Shown: piece by piece, positions 38,332 through 48,300 of the stretch
Layout of the letters: each line of letters starts with the position of its first letter
How positions within the stretch are numbered: the stretch's first letter is position 1
Assembly: GCA_937944385.1 (NCBI GenBank)
Contig: CALDYQ010000037.1
Span: forward strand, 1-50,228
Length of the DNA: 50,228 nucleotides
Source of the DNA: an uncultured Burkholderiales bacterium
GTDB taxonomy: Bacteria; Pseudomonadota; Gammaproteobacteria; Burkholderiales; Casimicrobiaceae
Direction of reading: 5' to 3'
Notes under the pieces: model-generated
Database searches by the model: none
The model's input: the letters and a program-made list of their open reading frames with translations, nothing else
What the model was told of the DNA's origin: nothing
Position numbers and translations under genes: made by a program

Positions 38332-38556
38332 CGTGACGCGTGTCCGCGATCATCGCCTGATCGCCTGCCCGCAACGAGCATGAGCACGACGAAGGCTGCG
38401 TCTGGACGCAAACGGCTGATCGAGCGCTCGCGACGTGAGGTCAATGCGGCACCGAAGTGATCCGCCACGACGGGTCGCGCGTCCCCGTGACGCGTGTCGC
38501 ATGAGTTCAGACGTCTTCCGTCTTTACCAATGGAAGGGCTTGCGGGGGTGGGCTTG
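38332..38556. other. Gap between dtd and the DUF3592 gene with flanking direct repeats
   Basis: 225 bases. A 13-bp direct repeat CGTGACGCGTGTC occurs at 38332-38344, immediately after the dtd stop, and at 38486-38498. A tandem ATCGCCTG pair is just inside the left copy. Between the long repeats is a 26-codon ORF, listed separately. No terminator is obvious. Confidence 0.7.
38380..38460 (+). CDS. 26-codon basic ORF, uncertain
   Basis: ATG to TGA encoding MSTTKAASGRKRL and 13 more residues, with net positive charge. Only a weak ribosome site precedes it, and the frame is short enough to be chance. It lies between the 13-bp direct repeats. Confidence 0.25.
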   Translation: MSTTKAASGRKRLIERSRREVNAAPK

Positions 38557-39411
38557 ATGAACGTCGGACAACGGATCGTGCAGATCGTGGGCGGCCTGCT
38601 GCTCGCTGCGATCTTCGCGCCCTTGGCGTGGTTCTTCGGCATTGATCCGCTCGCTGCAGCCGTAGGCAACTGGCGGCAAGCGGCAGACTATGTCGAAGTA
38701 CCTGCGACCGTCGAGACGCGCACGGCACAGGACGCCGAGGGCCGCTTCGAATATCTCGTGCTGCGCTACGAGCGCAATGGCCAGTCCTACGAGACCATAC
38801 GCATGACGGTGCTCGAGGACACCGACATCGACATCCGCGCGAATGCGCAGGTGATCGAGCGGCTGCGACGGCCGGGCGCAAACGCGTCGGTATGGGTGAG
38901 CCCGCGTCGGCCCGAGGTCGCGCTCGCCTCGCGGGACCTGCCCTGGACGTCGATGTGGCCGCGTCTACCGCTGGCCGTTGGCTTCAACCTGCTCGCGCTC
39001 GCCGGATTGGTCGCTGCGGCGCGTGCAGCCTTCGGACGCAACATGTCCGTAACTCTTTGGCTCACCGGGTTCGCCGGCGCGTGGTCGGGCTTCTCTTTGC
39101 CCCTCTTCTCGCTCGCCGCAGGCGAAGGTACGAGCGTGGACACGGGTGCGACCGCCGGCGCGGGGATCTTCGCGGTCATCGGCCTGGGCCTGACGTTTGT
39201 GGCTGTTCTCGGCGCACTTCGCCCGAGCAGCGAAACGGAGGCGATCCTCGCGAGTGAATCCGCAGGCGGTTTCCGACCCGAGCACCGCACCACGGGCGGA
39301 TCGGTGAAAGCGGCCCAAGCGGTCGGATCGGCTCGCGCCCCGGCCGCCCCCGCGTCTGGCGTGAAGCGGGGCGGGATCGGCCGGCGGGGCAGCGGATTCG
39401 ACAAGCGCTGA
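38557..39411 (+). CDS. DUF3592 membrane protein
   Basis: A 284-residue protein. One membrane segment at about 8-30 is followed by a 90-residue soluble part of the DUF3592 type (VPATVETRTAQ...YLVLRYERNGQSYE, then RRPGANASVWVSPRRPEVALA), then three more hydrophobic segments (about 125-150, 160-180, 195-218) and a disordered basic tail ending in GSGFDKR. GGGGGTGG lies upstream of the ATG at 38557; ATGs at 38494 and 38530 are possible alternatives. Function of the family is not known. Confidence 0.75.
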   Translation: MNVGQRIVQIVGGLLLAAIFAPLAWFFGIDPLAAAVGNWRQAADYVEVPATVETRTAQDAEGRFEYLVLRYERNGQSYETIRMTVLEDTDIDIRANAQVIERLRRPGANASVWVSPRRPEVALASRDLPWTSMWPRLPLAVGFNLLALAGLVAAARAAFGRNMSVTLWLTGFAGAWSGFSLPLFSLAAGEGTSVDTGATAGAGIFAVIGLGLTFVAVLGALRPSSETEAILASESAGGFRPEHRTTGGSVKAAQAVGSARAPAAPASGVKRGGIGRRGSGFDKR

Positions 39412-39571
39412 GGCCAGCGGAGATCGCTTGCGCATGCAGGCCAATGCCCGGAGCGGCGTCCTTCATCGCCTACCCACGATCGTCCGGATCGCCGGGTGCG
39501 ACTGGCGGCAGGTCCCAACTTTTGCCTCCACCCATACCGGGCGAGAGGCTTGCGACGCAGGCCCGCGATCG

Positions 39572-39964
39572 TCAGGCAGGGCGAAAGCGCAGCGCGGCCG
39601 AGTTGATGCAGTAGCGCATGCCCCCGGGAGGTGGCCCGTCAGGGAAGACATGGCCGAGATGGGCGTCACAACGCGCGCAGAGCACCTCGGTGCGCACCAT
39701 GCCCCAGGAGCGGTCGATGCGCTCCTCGAGGTGCGTGGGATCGACCGGATGCCGCCAGCTCGGCCAACCGGTGCCGGAATCGAACTTGGTGCTGCTTTCG
39801 AAGAGCGGCAGGTCGCAACACACGCAGTGATAGGTCCCTGGCTCGTGGTGATCCCATAGACCGCCGCAGAATGCAGGTTCGGTGCCGTGACAGCGGGTGA
39901 TGCGGTACTGCTCGGGGGTAAGGATTGCCCGCCATTCGGCGTCGGTCTTGATGATCTTTTCCAT
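39572..39964 (-). CDS. msrB: Peptide-methionine (R)-S-oxide reductase MsrB
   Basis: A 130-residue enzyme reducing Met-R-sulfoxide in proteins. Zinc ligands are Cys47/Cys50 (CVCC) and Cys96/Cys99 (CARC). The active-site segment [11 protein letters not shown] holds the nucleophilic Cys119, and [10 protein letters not shown] is the substrate-side motif. No signal peptide, so cytoplasmic. It begins 12 bases after the molybdoenzyme stop, so both are likely cotranscribed. Confidence 0.96.
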   Translation of the reverse strand: MEKIIKTDAEWRAILTPEQYRITRCHGTEPAFCGGLWDHHEPGTYHCVCCDLPLFESSTKFDSGTGWPSWRHPVDPTHLEERIDRSWGMVRTEVLCARCDAHLGHVFPDGPPPGGMRYCINSAALRFRPA

Positions 39965-39976
39965 CGTTGGCAAGCA

Positions 39977-42109
39977 TCAGGCGGCGGCGACCTCGACCCG
40001 GCAGTCATAGAAAGTCGCGCCACCGCCCAGATCGGTTAGAGCCTGTGCGGTGAGATCGTTGACGTGACCCATCGTTCCCGGCGCATCCCGCCAGTGGCCC
40101 CAAAGCAGCGTGGCGACCCCCGGACGGGTGTCGGTGGTGACCTCGAGCGTGAGCCGTATCTCGCCCCGACCATTCCACACCCGTACTGCAGCGCCATCGC
40201 CGAGCCCGCGCGCCCGGGCGTCGTCGGGGTGGAGCTTGAGGCGCGGCGGCCCGTGGGGACGGGCGAGTTCCGCAATGTTGGCGAACGTCGAGTTCATGAA
40301 GTTGCGCTCGGGAGGCGAAATGAGTGCAAGCGGATAGCGCGCCGCAAGCGGCGAGGCGGCCGCCTCATGCGGTGGCACGTAGCTGGGCAGCGGATCGAGC
40401 CCGCGCTCGGCCAGCGCGGCCGAATAGAACTCGCAGCGGCCCGAGGGGGTGCCGAACCCTCCTTCGGCAAACGGCGCGATGAAGCCATCCACACGCGGGT
40501 AAGCCAGCCGGACATGCCCGCGCGACATCAGCGCTTCAAAGCTCGTGTGCGCAAGCGCGGGGTGGCTGAAATCGAGTGCCTGCCGCATGAGCGCCTCGTC
40601 GGTCTCGGCAAGGGCGGGATGGTCGAGTCCCAGCGCGCGAGCGAGGCGGCGGAAGAGCTCGGTGTTGGCGATACATTCGCCCGGCGGCTCGACGGCGCGG
40701 TGATTGACGAGCACGTCGTAGTGGCCATAGCTCCGGTGGATGTCCACGTGTTCAGGCTGCATCGTGGCCGGAAGCAGATAGTCGGCGTAGCGCGCGGTGT
40801 CGGTCACGAAGTGCTCATGCACAACAGTGAACAGGTCCTCGCGCGCGAGCCCCGCGAGCACGCGATTGCCGTCGGGTGCGACTGCGGCGGGGTTGGCGTT
40901 GTAGACCACGAGCGCCCTGACGGGCGTATCGCTGCCGCGGCCGGTCAAGGCCGAAGCAGGAACGCGCTCTGGCGACAGCGCATCCCCGAGCGCGCTCATG
41001 TTGATGATGCGCGGCGGCCGCCCCGCGGCATCGCGCGGCATGAGATCGGGCCGTTCGAGCGCGACCGTGTCGACCGGGTAGGCGCCCGAGGTGGAGAGCA
41101 GCAGGCCGCCCGCCCCGCTCCGCCAAGCCCCAGTGAGCGCGGGCAGGCAGGCGATCGTGCGCACCGCCATGCCGCCACCGCCGTGGCGCTGCACGCCGTA
41201 GTTGAGCCGGATCGCAGCACGGCGCGTGCGGCCGTAGCGGGTCGCGAGCGACTCGATCGCCTCGGTCGGCAAGCCGCAGATCTCGGCGGCACGCGCGGGC
41301 GGCCACCCGGCCACGCGCTCGGCCAGTGCCTCGAAGCCCACCGTGTGGCGTGCGATGTAGTCGTGGTCGAGCAGATCGTCCCGGATGAGCACGTGCATCA
41401 TCGCAAGCGCGAGTGCGGCATCGGTGCCAGGCCGGATCGGCAGCCATTCGTGGCACTTCTCGGCCGAGAGCGAGCGGTAGGGATCAATCGCGATCAAGGT
41501 CGCACCGCGCTTTTTGGCCTCCTGGCAGCGGCTCCAGAGATGGAGGTTCGAGGCGACGGGATTCGTCCCCCAGAGGATGATGAGATCGCTCGCAGCGAAG
41601 GCCTCGATGTCCATTCCGAGGCGTGAGCCGAGCGTCACCTGGAGCCCCGCAGCCCCCGCGGAAGAACAGATCGTGCGATCGAGTTGGCTCGCGCCCAGCG
41701 CATGGAAGAAGCGGCGATCCATCGAACCGTATTGGAGGATACCCATGTTGCCCGCGTAGCTGTAGGGCAGGATGGCCTGGGCACCGTGGTCACGGCAGAT
41801 CGCGTGTAGCCGCGCGGCGATGTCTGCGAGCGCCTCGTCCCAGCTCACGCGCTCCCACGCGGGTATCCGCGCCCCCTTGGGGCCGCGGCGTCGCAGGGGG
41901 TTGAGCACGCGCTCGGGGTGATGCACACGAAGCGGATAGCGGGCGACCTTGGTGCAGAGCACGCCCGCGGTGACCGAGTGATCGGCCGCGCCGCGGACCT
42001 CGACGAGCCGTCCCGCCTCGATGTGGTTTTCGAGCGCGCAGGTGTCCGGGCAGTCGTGCGGACAGGCCCCGCGAACCACCTGCCGTTCTGCGCTTGCCTT
42101 CGGCATCAT
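39977..42109 (-). CDS. Cytoplasmic molybdopterin oxidoreductase
   Basis: A 710-residue enzyme of the DMSO-reductase family. Cys16, Cys20, Cys24 and Cys52 (CPHDCPDTC...GVLCTKVARYP) bind a 4Fe-4S cluster; the molybdopterin domains follow (YGSMDRRFFHALG, ILWGTNPVASNLH, IDPYRSLSAEKC), and the C-terminal dinucleotide-binding domain from about 590 (LALISPPERNFMNSTFAN). TICSSAGAAG lies where the Mo ligand is expected, so Cys or Ser could be the ligand. There is no Tat signal, so the enzyme stays in the cytoplasm. No partner electron-transfer subunit is seen nearby. The substrate is unknown; adjacency to msrB suggests a sulfoxide, which is inference. Confidence 0.9.
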   Translation of the reverse strand: MMPKASAERQVVRGACPHDCPDTCALENHIEAGRLVEVRGAADHSVTAGVLCTKVARYPLRVHHPERVLNPLRRRGPKGARIPAWERVSWDEALADIAARLHAICRDHGAQAILPYSYAGNMGILQYGSMDRRFFHALGASQLDRTICSSAGAAGLQVTLGSRLGMDIEAFAASDLIILWGTNPVASNLHLWSRCQEAKKRGATLIAIDPYRSLSAEKCHEWLPIRPGTDAALALAMMHVLIRDDLLDHDYIARHTVGFEALAERVAGWPPARAAEICGLPTEAIESLATRYGRTRRAAIRLNYGVQRHGGGGMAVRTIACLPALTGAWRSGAGGLLLSTSGAYPVDTVALERPDLMPRDAAGRPPRIINMSALGDALSPERVPASALTGRGSDTPVRALVVYNANPAAVAPDGNRVLAGLAREDLFTVVHEHFVTDTARYADYLLPATMQPEHVDIHRSYGHYDVLVNHRAVEPPGECIANTELFRRLARALGLDHPALAETDEALMRQALDFSHPALAHTSFEALMSRGHVRLAYPRVDGFIAPFAEGGFGTPSGRCEFYSAALAERGLDPLPSYVPPHEAAASPLAARYPLALISPPERNFMNSTFANIAELARPHGPPRLKLHPDDARARGLGDGAAVRVWNGRGEIRLTLEVTTDTRPGVATLLWGHWRDAPGTMGHVNDLTAQALTDLGGGATFYDCRVEVAAA

Positions 42110-42186
42110 GAGGTGAAAGGCGTCGGCTGCGAGAGGCGCCTCGGGCGCGGGCTCGGGCCCACGGCGTCATCCGATCGACGCACACG

Positions 42187-42214
42187 TTGACGACACCGAG
42201 AAAACCGATAATAT
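42187..42214 (+). promoter_or_regulatory. Possible promoter of the candidate small RNA
   Basis: -35-like TTGACG (42187-42192) and -10-like TAATAT (42209-42214) with a 16-base spacer; GATAAT (42207-42212) is an overlapping alternative. A perfect 10-bp palindrome ATGACGTCAT (42213-42222) straddles the expected transcription start, a natural operator position. Confidence 0.5.
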
Positions 42215-42222
42215 GACGTCAT
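42213..42222. promoter_or_regulatory. Palindrome ATGACGTCAT, possible operator
   Basis: A perfect 10-bp palindrome, extended imperfectly to about 18 bp (TATGATGACGTCATATTA on the - strand). It lies between the start of the molybdoenzyme gene and the candidate small RNA start, so one bound dimer could affect both. I do not recognise the binding protein. Confidence 0.4.
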
Positions 42223-42350
42223 CATACCCACCGTTCATCGCCGACAGCACGGTGAGCGCTGGGGATGGTTCCTTCGAAGTCACCCCTCAACACTTCCGGT
42301 CTGTTCAGATTTCGAAGGAGTCAAGCCCCGCGACTCGGGGCTTCTTTTTT
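42221..42350 (+). ncRNA. Candidate small RNA with intrinsic terminator
   Basis: From a start near 42221 to the terminator this would be about 130 nt. It could fold with CCTTCGAA (42271-42278) pairing to TTCGAAGG (42311-42318), followed by the terminator hairpin. GAGTC (42318-42322) can pair with GACTC (42332-42336) instead, which would break the terminator, so two mutually exclusive folds exist. No gene lies on the + strand to need this terminator: both neighbours run leftward. A 104-codon frame starts at 42213 but overlaps the -10, lacks a ribosome site and runs through the terminator. I therefore prefer a non-coding RNA. Confidence 0.5.
42323..42350 (+). terminator. Rho-independent terminator of the candidate small RNA
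   Basis: AAGCCCC (42323-42329), loop GCGACTC, GGGGCTT (42337-42343), then C and six T: a 7-bp GC-rich stem with a U tract on the + strand. The reverse reading has no T tract, so it is not a terminator for chpA. Confidence 0.85.
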
Positions 42351-42396
42351 CGCCGCGGCCCAGTCTGGGACCGTGGGACCGCAAGGGCATCGAGGG

Positions 42397-45300
42397 TCAG
42401 TGTACGCCGCCGGTGTACTGCGCAAGCAACCCGAGCAGCTGATCGTCCTGATAGGGCTTGCCGAGGTATTCCTCGACGCCCAGCTCCTTCGCATGCATGC
42501 GGTGCTTGTCAGCCGTCCGCGAGGTGATCATGATGATCGGAATGCCCCGCTGACGGTCGTCGGATCGGATCGTGCGTGCGAACTCGAAGCCATCCATGCG
42601 CGGCATTTCGATGTCGAGAAGGATGACGTTGGGCGTGTGATCCGCGAGTACTTGAAGCGCGTCGAGCCCGTCCTTCGCCGTGAGCACGCGATAGCCTTCG
42701 CGCTCGAGCAATCGGGTCGTGATCTTGCGCACCGTCAGCGAATCGTCGACCACGAGCACGAGCGGCGCGCGCGGCTGCACGGTGATGTCCGGCCGGATCG
42801 GAATCACTTCGGCAGCGACCGGAGCCGCAGCGGGCGTGGCGGCAACAGGCGCCACGACACCCGAGCCTGCAGGGGGGGCCTCCGCCCGCAGGGCCGCTTC
42901 GGCGGGGCTCTGGGCGTGCCCCGCAACCTGGGCAGGACGCACCGCACGTGCCGGGTCGCGCGCCTGCCCGGGCAGGACGGCCGACAGCATCAGCTGCAGC
43001 GGGTTCGACAGGATGACGATCGAGCCATCACCCAGCACGGTGAGACCGGCCAGTCCACGCACCCGCGCGAGTTGCGGGCCATAAGGCTTGGCGACGACTT
43101 CCTGGTTGCCGAGGACCGCTTCGAGCTCGAATGCCGCCACGAGATCGCCGGAGCGGAGAATGGCCACCGACCGCGTACGATGTTCGGCGACATCGATCGG
43201 TGTCTTGTCGTAGAGCGGAGTCAGAACGAAATACGGAATTTGCTTGCCCGAATGCAGCAGCGTGCCGCTCAGACGCGCAGCCTCGCATTCGGCGGAGCGC
43301 ACCTGGCGCACGGTTTCGATGAGGGACGCTGGAATACCAACGGCCGTATCGCCGGTACGCACGAGCAGCACCTGGGTGACTGCGAGCGTGAGCGGCACGC
43401 GCAGCACGAAGGTGGTCCCGCGGCCGGCCTGCGTGCGCACCTCCACACGACCGCCGAGCGCGGTGACCTCGCTGCGGACCACATCCATGCCGACGCCACG
43501 GCCGGCGATGGCGCTGACGGTCTCGGCCGTCGAGAAACCCGTCTGAAAGATCAGCTCGACGAGCTTGTCCTCGCTGACCTGCGCATCCGGTGCCAGCATG
43601 CCCAGAGCGCGGGCGCGTGCTTCGATCTTTTCGAGCGGCAGCCCGGCGCCATCGTCCGTGAGTTCGATGACGACTTCGTTGCCCTGCTGAGTGACGGCGA
43701 GCCCTATTTCGCCGGTAGCGGACTTGCCGACGCGCTCGCGCTCGACCGCCGGCTCGATGCCATGGGCGAGCGCGTTACGAACGAGATGTTCGAGCACCGG
43801 GGCGAGACGTTCGAGAACGCTGCGGTCGATCTCGGTGCGCCCCCCGCGGATATCGAGGTTGGCACGCTTGCCCAGCTCCTTGGCGGACTGGCGCAGGACG
43901 CGATAGAGGCGATCCGACAGGGTGGCGAACGGAACCGTACGCATCGACTGCAAACGCAGCTGGACCGAGCGCGAGAGCCGCATCTGTGCGGCGAGCGCGG
44001 CTTCGGCGTCCGCCAGGTTCTTGAGCAGATTCTGCTGCACCGTGGCCACGTCGTTCACCCCCTCGGCCAGGCCGCGCGTGAGCTCTTGGAAGCGTGTGTA
44101 GCGGTCGAATTCCAGCGGGTCGAAGGCGCTCTCGGTATCGAGGCGAGACTGGATTTGGGACTCGCCCTGGATCTCGATCTCGCGCAGCTGACTGCGCAGG
44201 CGAGTGACTGCGGAGGTGAGATCCAGAAGCCCGGTCTTGAGATCCCGCAGCTCACTTTCGATGCGAGCGCGGGCGATCGCGATCTCACCGGCCTCGTCGG
44301 CCAGCGTCTCGAGCGCATCGCTCCGTACGCGCAGGAAGGCGGTCTCGGCCCGAGCGGTGGCTGCCCCCAACGCTACACGAGCGGGTGTATCGGCGGCCGC
44401 CACCACAGCGGCGGGCACGGCGGGTACGACTGGCGGGAAGGAAAGGTCAGAAGGTGCAGCCGTCGGCGCGGTCACTGCGAGCGGCGCGTCCGCCACCAGA
44501 GGCACAGGAGCCGCCTCCACCCTTGGCACCCGAGCGACGTCCTCCGCCGCTTCGACGACGGCATCCAGACGGAAGCGCGGCAGCACGACGTTGTGCTCGC
44601 CCCGGCTATGCCGATCGAGCAGGAAGGCCACATCGTCGAGCGCTTCATCCACCGCATCGAAAAATGCCGGATCGGGCAGGGCCGGCGCTTCGATGATGCG
44701 TGTTTCGAGCAAGTGGGTGATCTCGCCGAGACGCATCGCTCCAGCCATGCGGGCGCTGCCCTTGAGCGTGTGCAGCGTACGCTTGATCGCCGCACGCGCC
44801 GAGGCGTCGCCCGGCGCCGCGCGCATCATCCGCGCCTGCTCGGTCGCCGCCGGGAAGAGCTCCTGCGCCTCCTCGAGAAATAGTGGCATGACCTGCTCAT
44901 CGACCTCGTCACGTACGTCGGCCAACGGGTCGGCGCTGTCGGTTTCTGCGTGCGTGAGCACCGTGGGCGCGAGCGTGGCTCGACCAGCCACAGCTGCCGC
45001 CGCAATTCCGAGCGGCGTAACCGCGGCAGATGCCCCTGGCGCGGGCGATGCCACCGTCGGGGATGACGTCGTAGCTATAGGCTGCGCCGTGGGTGTTGAC
45101 CCCGGCTCGCGCGCGACGGGCGCGGGCGCCTGCTCCACAGCCCGTGGAGCTGCAGCCATTTCGGACAGCGACGCGACGGGCTCAAGCAGAACCGACGCGG
45201 CCGGTTGCGGCTCGTGGATATCGGACTGCTCGAACGCGCTTGCCTCGGGTGCTGGGGGGAGCGTGGGCTCCGCTTGCGGTGATGGGATCGAGGCGACGGC

Positions 45301-48300
45301 GCTCGCATCGACCGGCGCTGCACTGCGCGCCGGTGCCAGCGGCTCGACACCGACCCCCAGAGACGTGAGTTCGACCGGCGAGGCGGCCGCCGTAGCCTCA
45401 GTCGATTGCCCAGTCTCGGTGACGTCAAGCAGACCAGGCGTTCTCGGGGGGGCTGTCGCTTCATCGCGAATGGCCGCCATGGCAGCGGCAACGGCGTCAC
45501 GCGTGCGCGCGCCGAGCCGTACGCCGAGCCGTGCATTGAGCCCACGCATGGCGACCAGCGCCTGGCCGAATGCCCGGCGCTCCTCCTCGTGCATCGCGGT
45601 CTTGGTCTGGATGCGCAGGGACGCGGTACGCAGGGCGGCGATCGCCGAAGCGATCACCGCATAGGCTTCTCCGTCGCGCGCGGCACCGCTCAATGTGACC
45701 AATGCACTCTCGATCTCTGCGGCGAGGTCACCGATGTGGGTGAACCCCGCCGTCCGATGAATCCCGCACAGCGTGTGTGCAGCACGCACCATGCTTTCAC
45801 TGGGCACGCCCGCGGGGTCGAATTGCAGCAGCGCCAGTTCATGCTCGAGCGTCTGCAGGTGCGCGCGTGACTCGTCCACCAAAATGGAGAACAGCGTACG
45901 CGGCACCGTGACACCCTCGACGACCACGTTCTCGTCCTCGAGCGTCCAGGCACTCGCCGGCAGTTCGATCACCTCGGGCAACGAGATCGACTCATCGGCT
46001 GATTCCTTTGCGGTCGCGAACGCATCGACCTGCTCTCCAGCCACAGACGAGGCGCGCGGAGGTTCTGGCTCGACCGGCGGCGGTGATACTGCATCCGGAC
46101 TCGACGGCGGAACGAAATCTAGCGTGGGCAGGGGCGCGGCGGCCGGCCCGCTCTGCGCAATGGGGGAAGGCGGTTCGGCGACCAAGGCGGTCGCAATCGG
46201 CGGCAACTCCGGGAGTTGCGCGTCCAGCTCCAGTGCACGCATGGCGGGGACTTCGGCGGCGACGACGCCAAGCTCGACCGTCGTCCGGGCTGGCGCGACG
46301 TCCTGGGTGGCCGAAGTCATCCAGCCGTCGGGCGGCATTTCGCGGCGCTCGCACGCCGCGACCAGTCGCGTGATGGCGCCGACATCGACATCGGCCCGCC
46401 CTGTGTCCTCCTTGAGTTGGCTCACCCACCCTTCGAACAGGGTCGTTGCGGCCTTTATGAGCGCGACCTCATGGGGCAGCGGCGCACGATCGCTCTCGAG
46501 CACGCCGTTGAGCACACGCTCGATCTGCCATGCCGCCTCGCCGAAGTCCGTCAAGCCGACCATGCGGCCACTGCCCTTCAGCGTGTGGAACGCCCGTCGC
46601 ACGGTCACCAGCGCATCGCGGTCCCCAGGCGCTGAAACGAGATTCGACACGCCTTCCTTGAGGGTGGACACGACCTCCACCGCCTCTTCGCAGAAGATCT
46701 CGAGCAGCAGCGAGTCTCGCTCCTCATCCCGGGCCTTGGCCAGACGCTGCGACTCGGGAGAGGCCTCGGGAACGGGAACGCTCGTGTCCGACGCAGCGAG
46801 CAGCGCACTGACTGCAGCAGCGTCCGGCTTGCCCTGGTCGATTGCGGCGAGGGCGCTGTTCGCGGCGCCAAGCAGACGGGTGTCCGCGAGCAGTTCGGCG
46901 TCGTACTTGATCGCGAGAACCGCCTCGCGCGCGCTGCCCGCACCCGCGGGCTCGGCGGCCAGTTCGAGGGATTCGCGCAACTGACGTCGATGTCCAGCGA
47001 TGGACGCTTCGACACTCTGGTCCTCGTGCGACGCGCTTTCGACCGGCTCGCCTCGCGCCCGACGTTCGAGCGCATCGAGCATGGCTTCAGCCTCGTTCTC
47101 TCGCTGCCCCTTCGCGTCGATGTAGAAGCTGATGCCTGCCAGCGTGTCCGCGTACTCGTTGATAAGCTTGTCGTCGAGCGGCTGTTCGCTCTGGATGCCC
47201 TGGAGCAGGCGTGCCGACGTCTCCGACAGGATGTCGTTCGCTCGCGTCCAGCCAAGGATCTGCAGTGCGCCAGAAACCTGCGCGAGCAATCCGGGAACGG
47301 GTGCAAGCTCATCGACTGCGCTCCGATCGCGGAACGCGGTGTCGAGCGCCTGTTCGACGGCCCGCATGTTGGTGCGGATCTCGCGCACCACCTGCGCAAC
47401 CGTCGCTCGTTCCTGCGCCTTGCGCGTGAGGCTGTCGGCGTCGGTATCGTTGCGCAGCTCGGACGGGATGGCAACGCCCGTGCGCGCGTAGGTGAGACGC
47501 TGGATGGTCAAGTCGACTTGCGCCGAGAAGTTGCGGGGCAGCGATGCGATCTGGCTCGCTGCCGTCTCGATGAGAATCAGCGTCGAGGCGATCTCGATCG
47601 AGAGATCGTCGCTCGGTGTCGCGGCACCCAAACCGTGAACTGTCTCGGCCAGCGCCTCACCGAGACGTTTGAAGTCTGCGTGTCCGAGCAGCTTGCTCTG
47701 CGCGGCAATCTCGTCCACCGCAGAAACAAACTCGTCCCGGTCGCGCTCGCGCGCCACGCCGAGGGAGGTGCCCCAGCGCTCCTTGGCCCGAGCGACCGCC
47801 TGCCCGAGACGTTCGAGCGCAGGCTGGATCGCGATGTAGTCGATCTCGACCGGCACCCGCTTCGGTATCAGCACGCCCAGCTCGTACAGAGCCTTGACCT
47901 CGTCGACGAGCGGGTCTCCGTCATCGCTGCGCGCGAGGTGGTAGAGCACTTCGCGACGAAGTCGGTCCGCCACGCGCGTCGAGCCTTCGGCAAACCGGCG
48001 GATCTGCAGATCGACGCGGGCGAACAGTTGCTTGAGGGCAACCGACGGTTCGAGCAGACGGGTCTCGACCGCACGGATCAGCGCGCGCGTGCTCCACCAG
48101 AACGACCGCTGTGCGGGCAGGGGAAACGCTTCCTCGATGGACTCGAGCGCACCACTCATCAGCCCGAGGCCGCCCGCCCCCCCGCGCAACCACAGGAGCA
48201 GTCCCTGCTGGAACTCCCGCCGCTTGCGCATGAGAAGGGCCGGGAGCTGCCCGGGCGGGATCTCGACCGTGGTCGGTGCCTTGGCAGGCTTTCGCGACAG

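Noticed and set aside
42213-42527. A 104-codon + strand frame
   Set aside because: It starts on the -10 box, has no ribosome site and crosses an intrinsic terminator and chpA in antisense.
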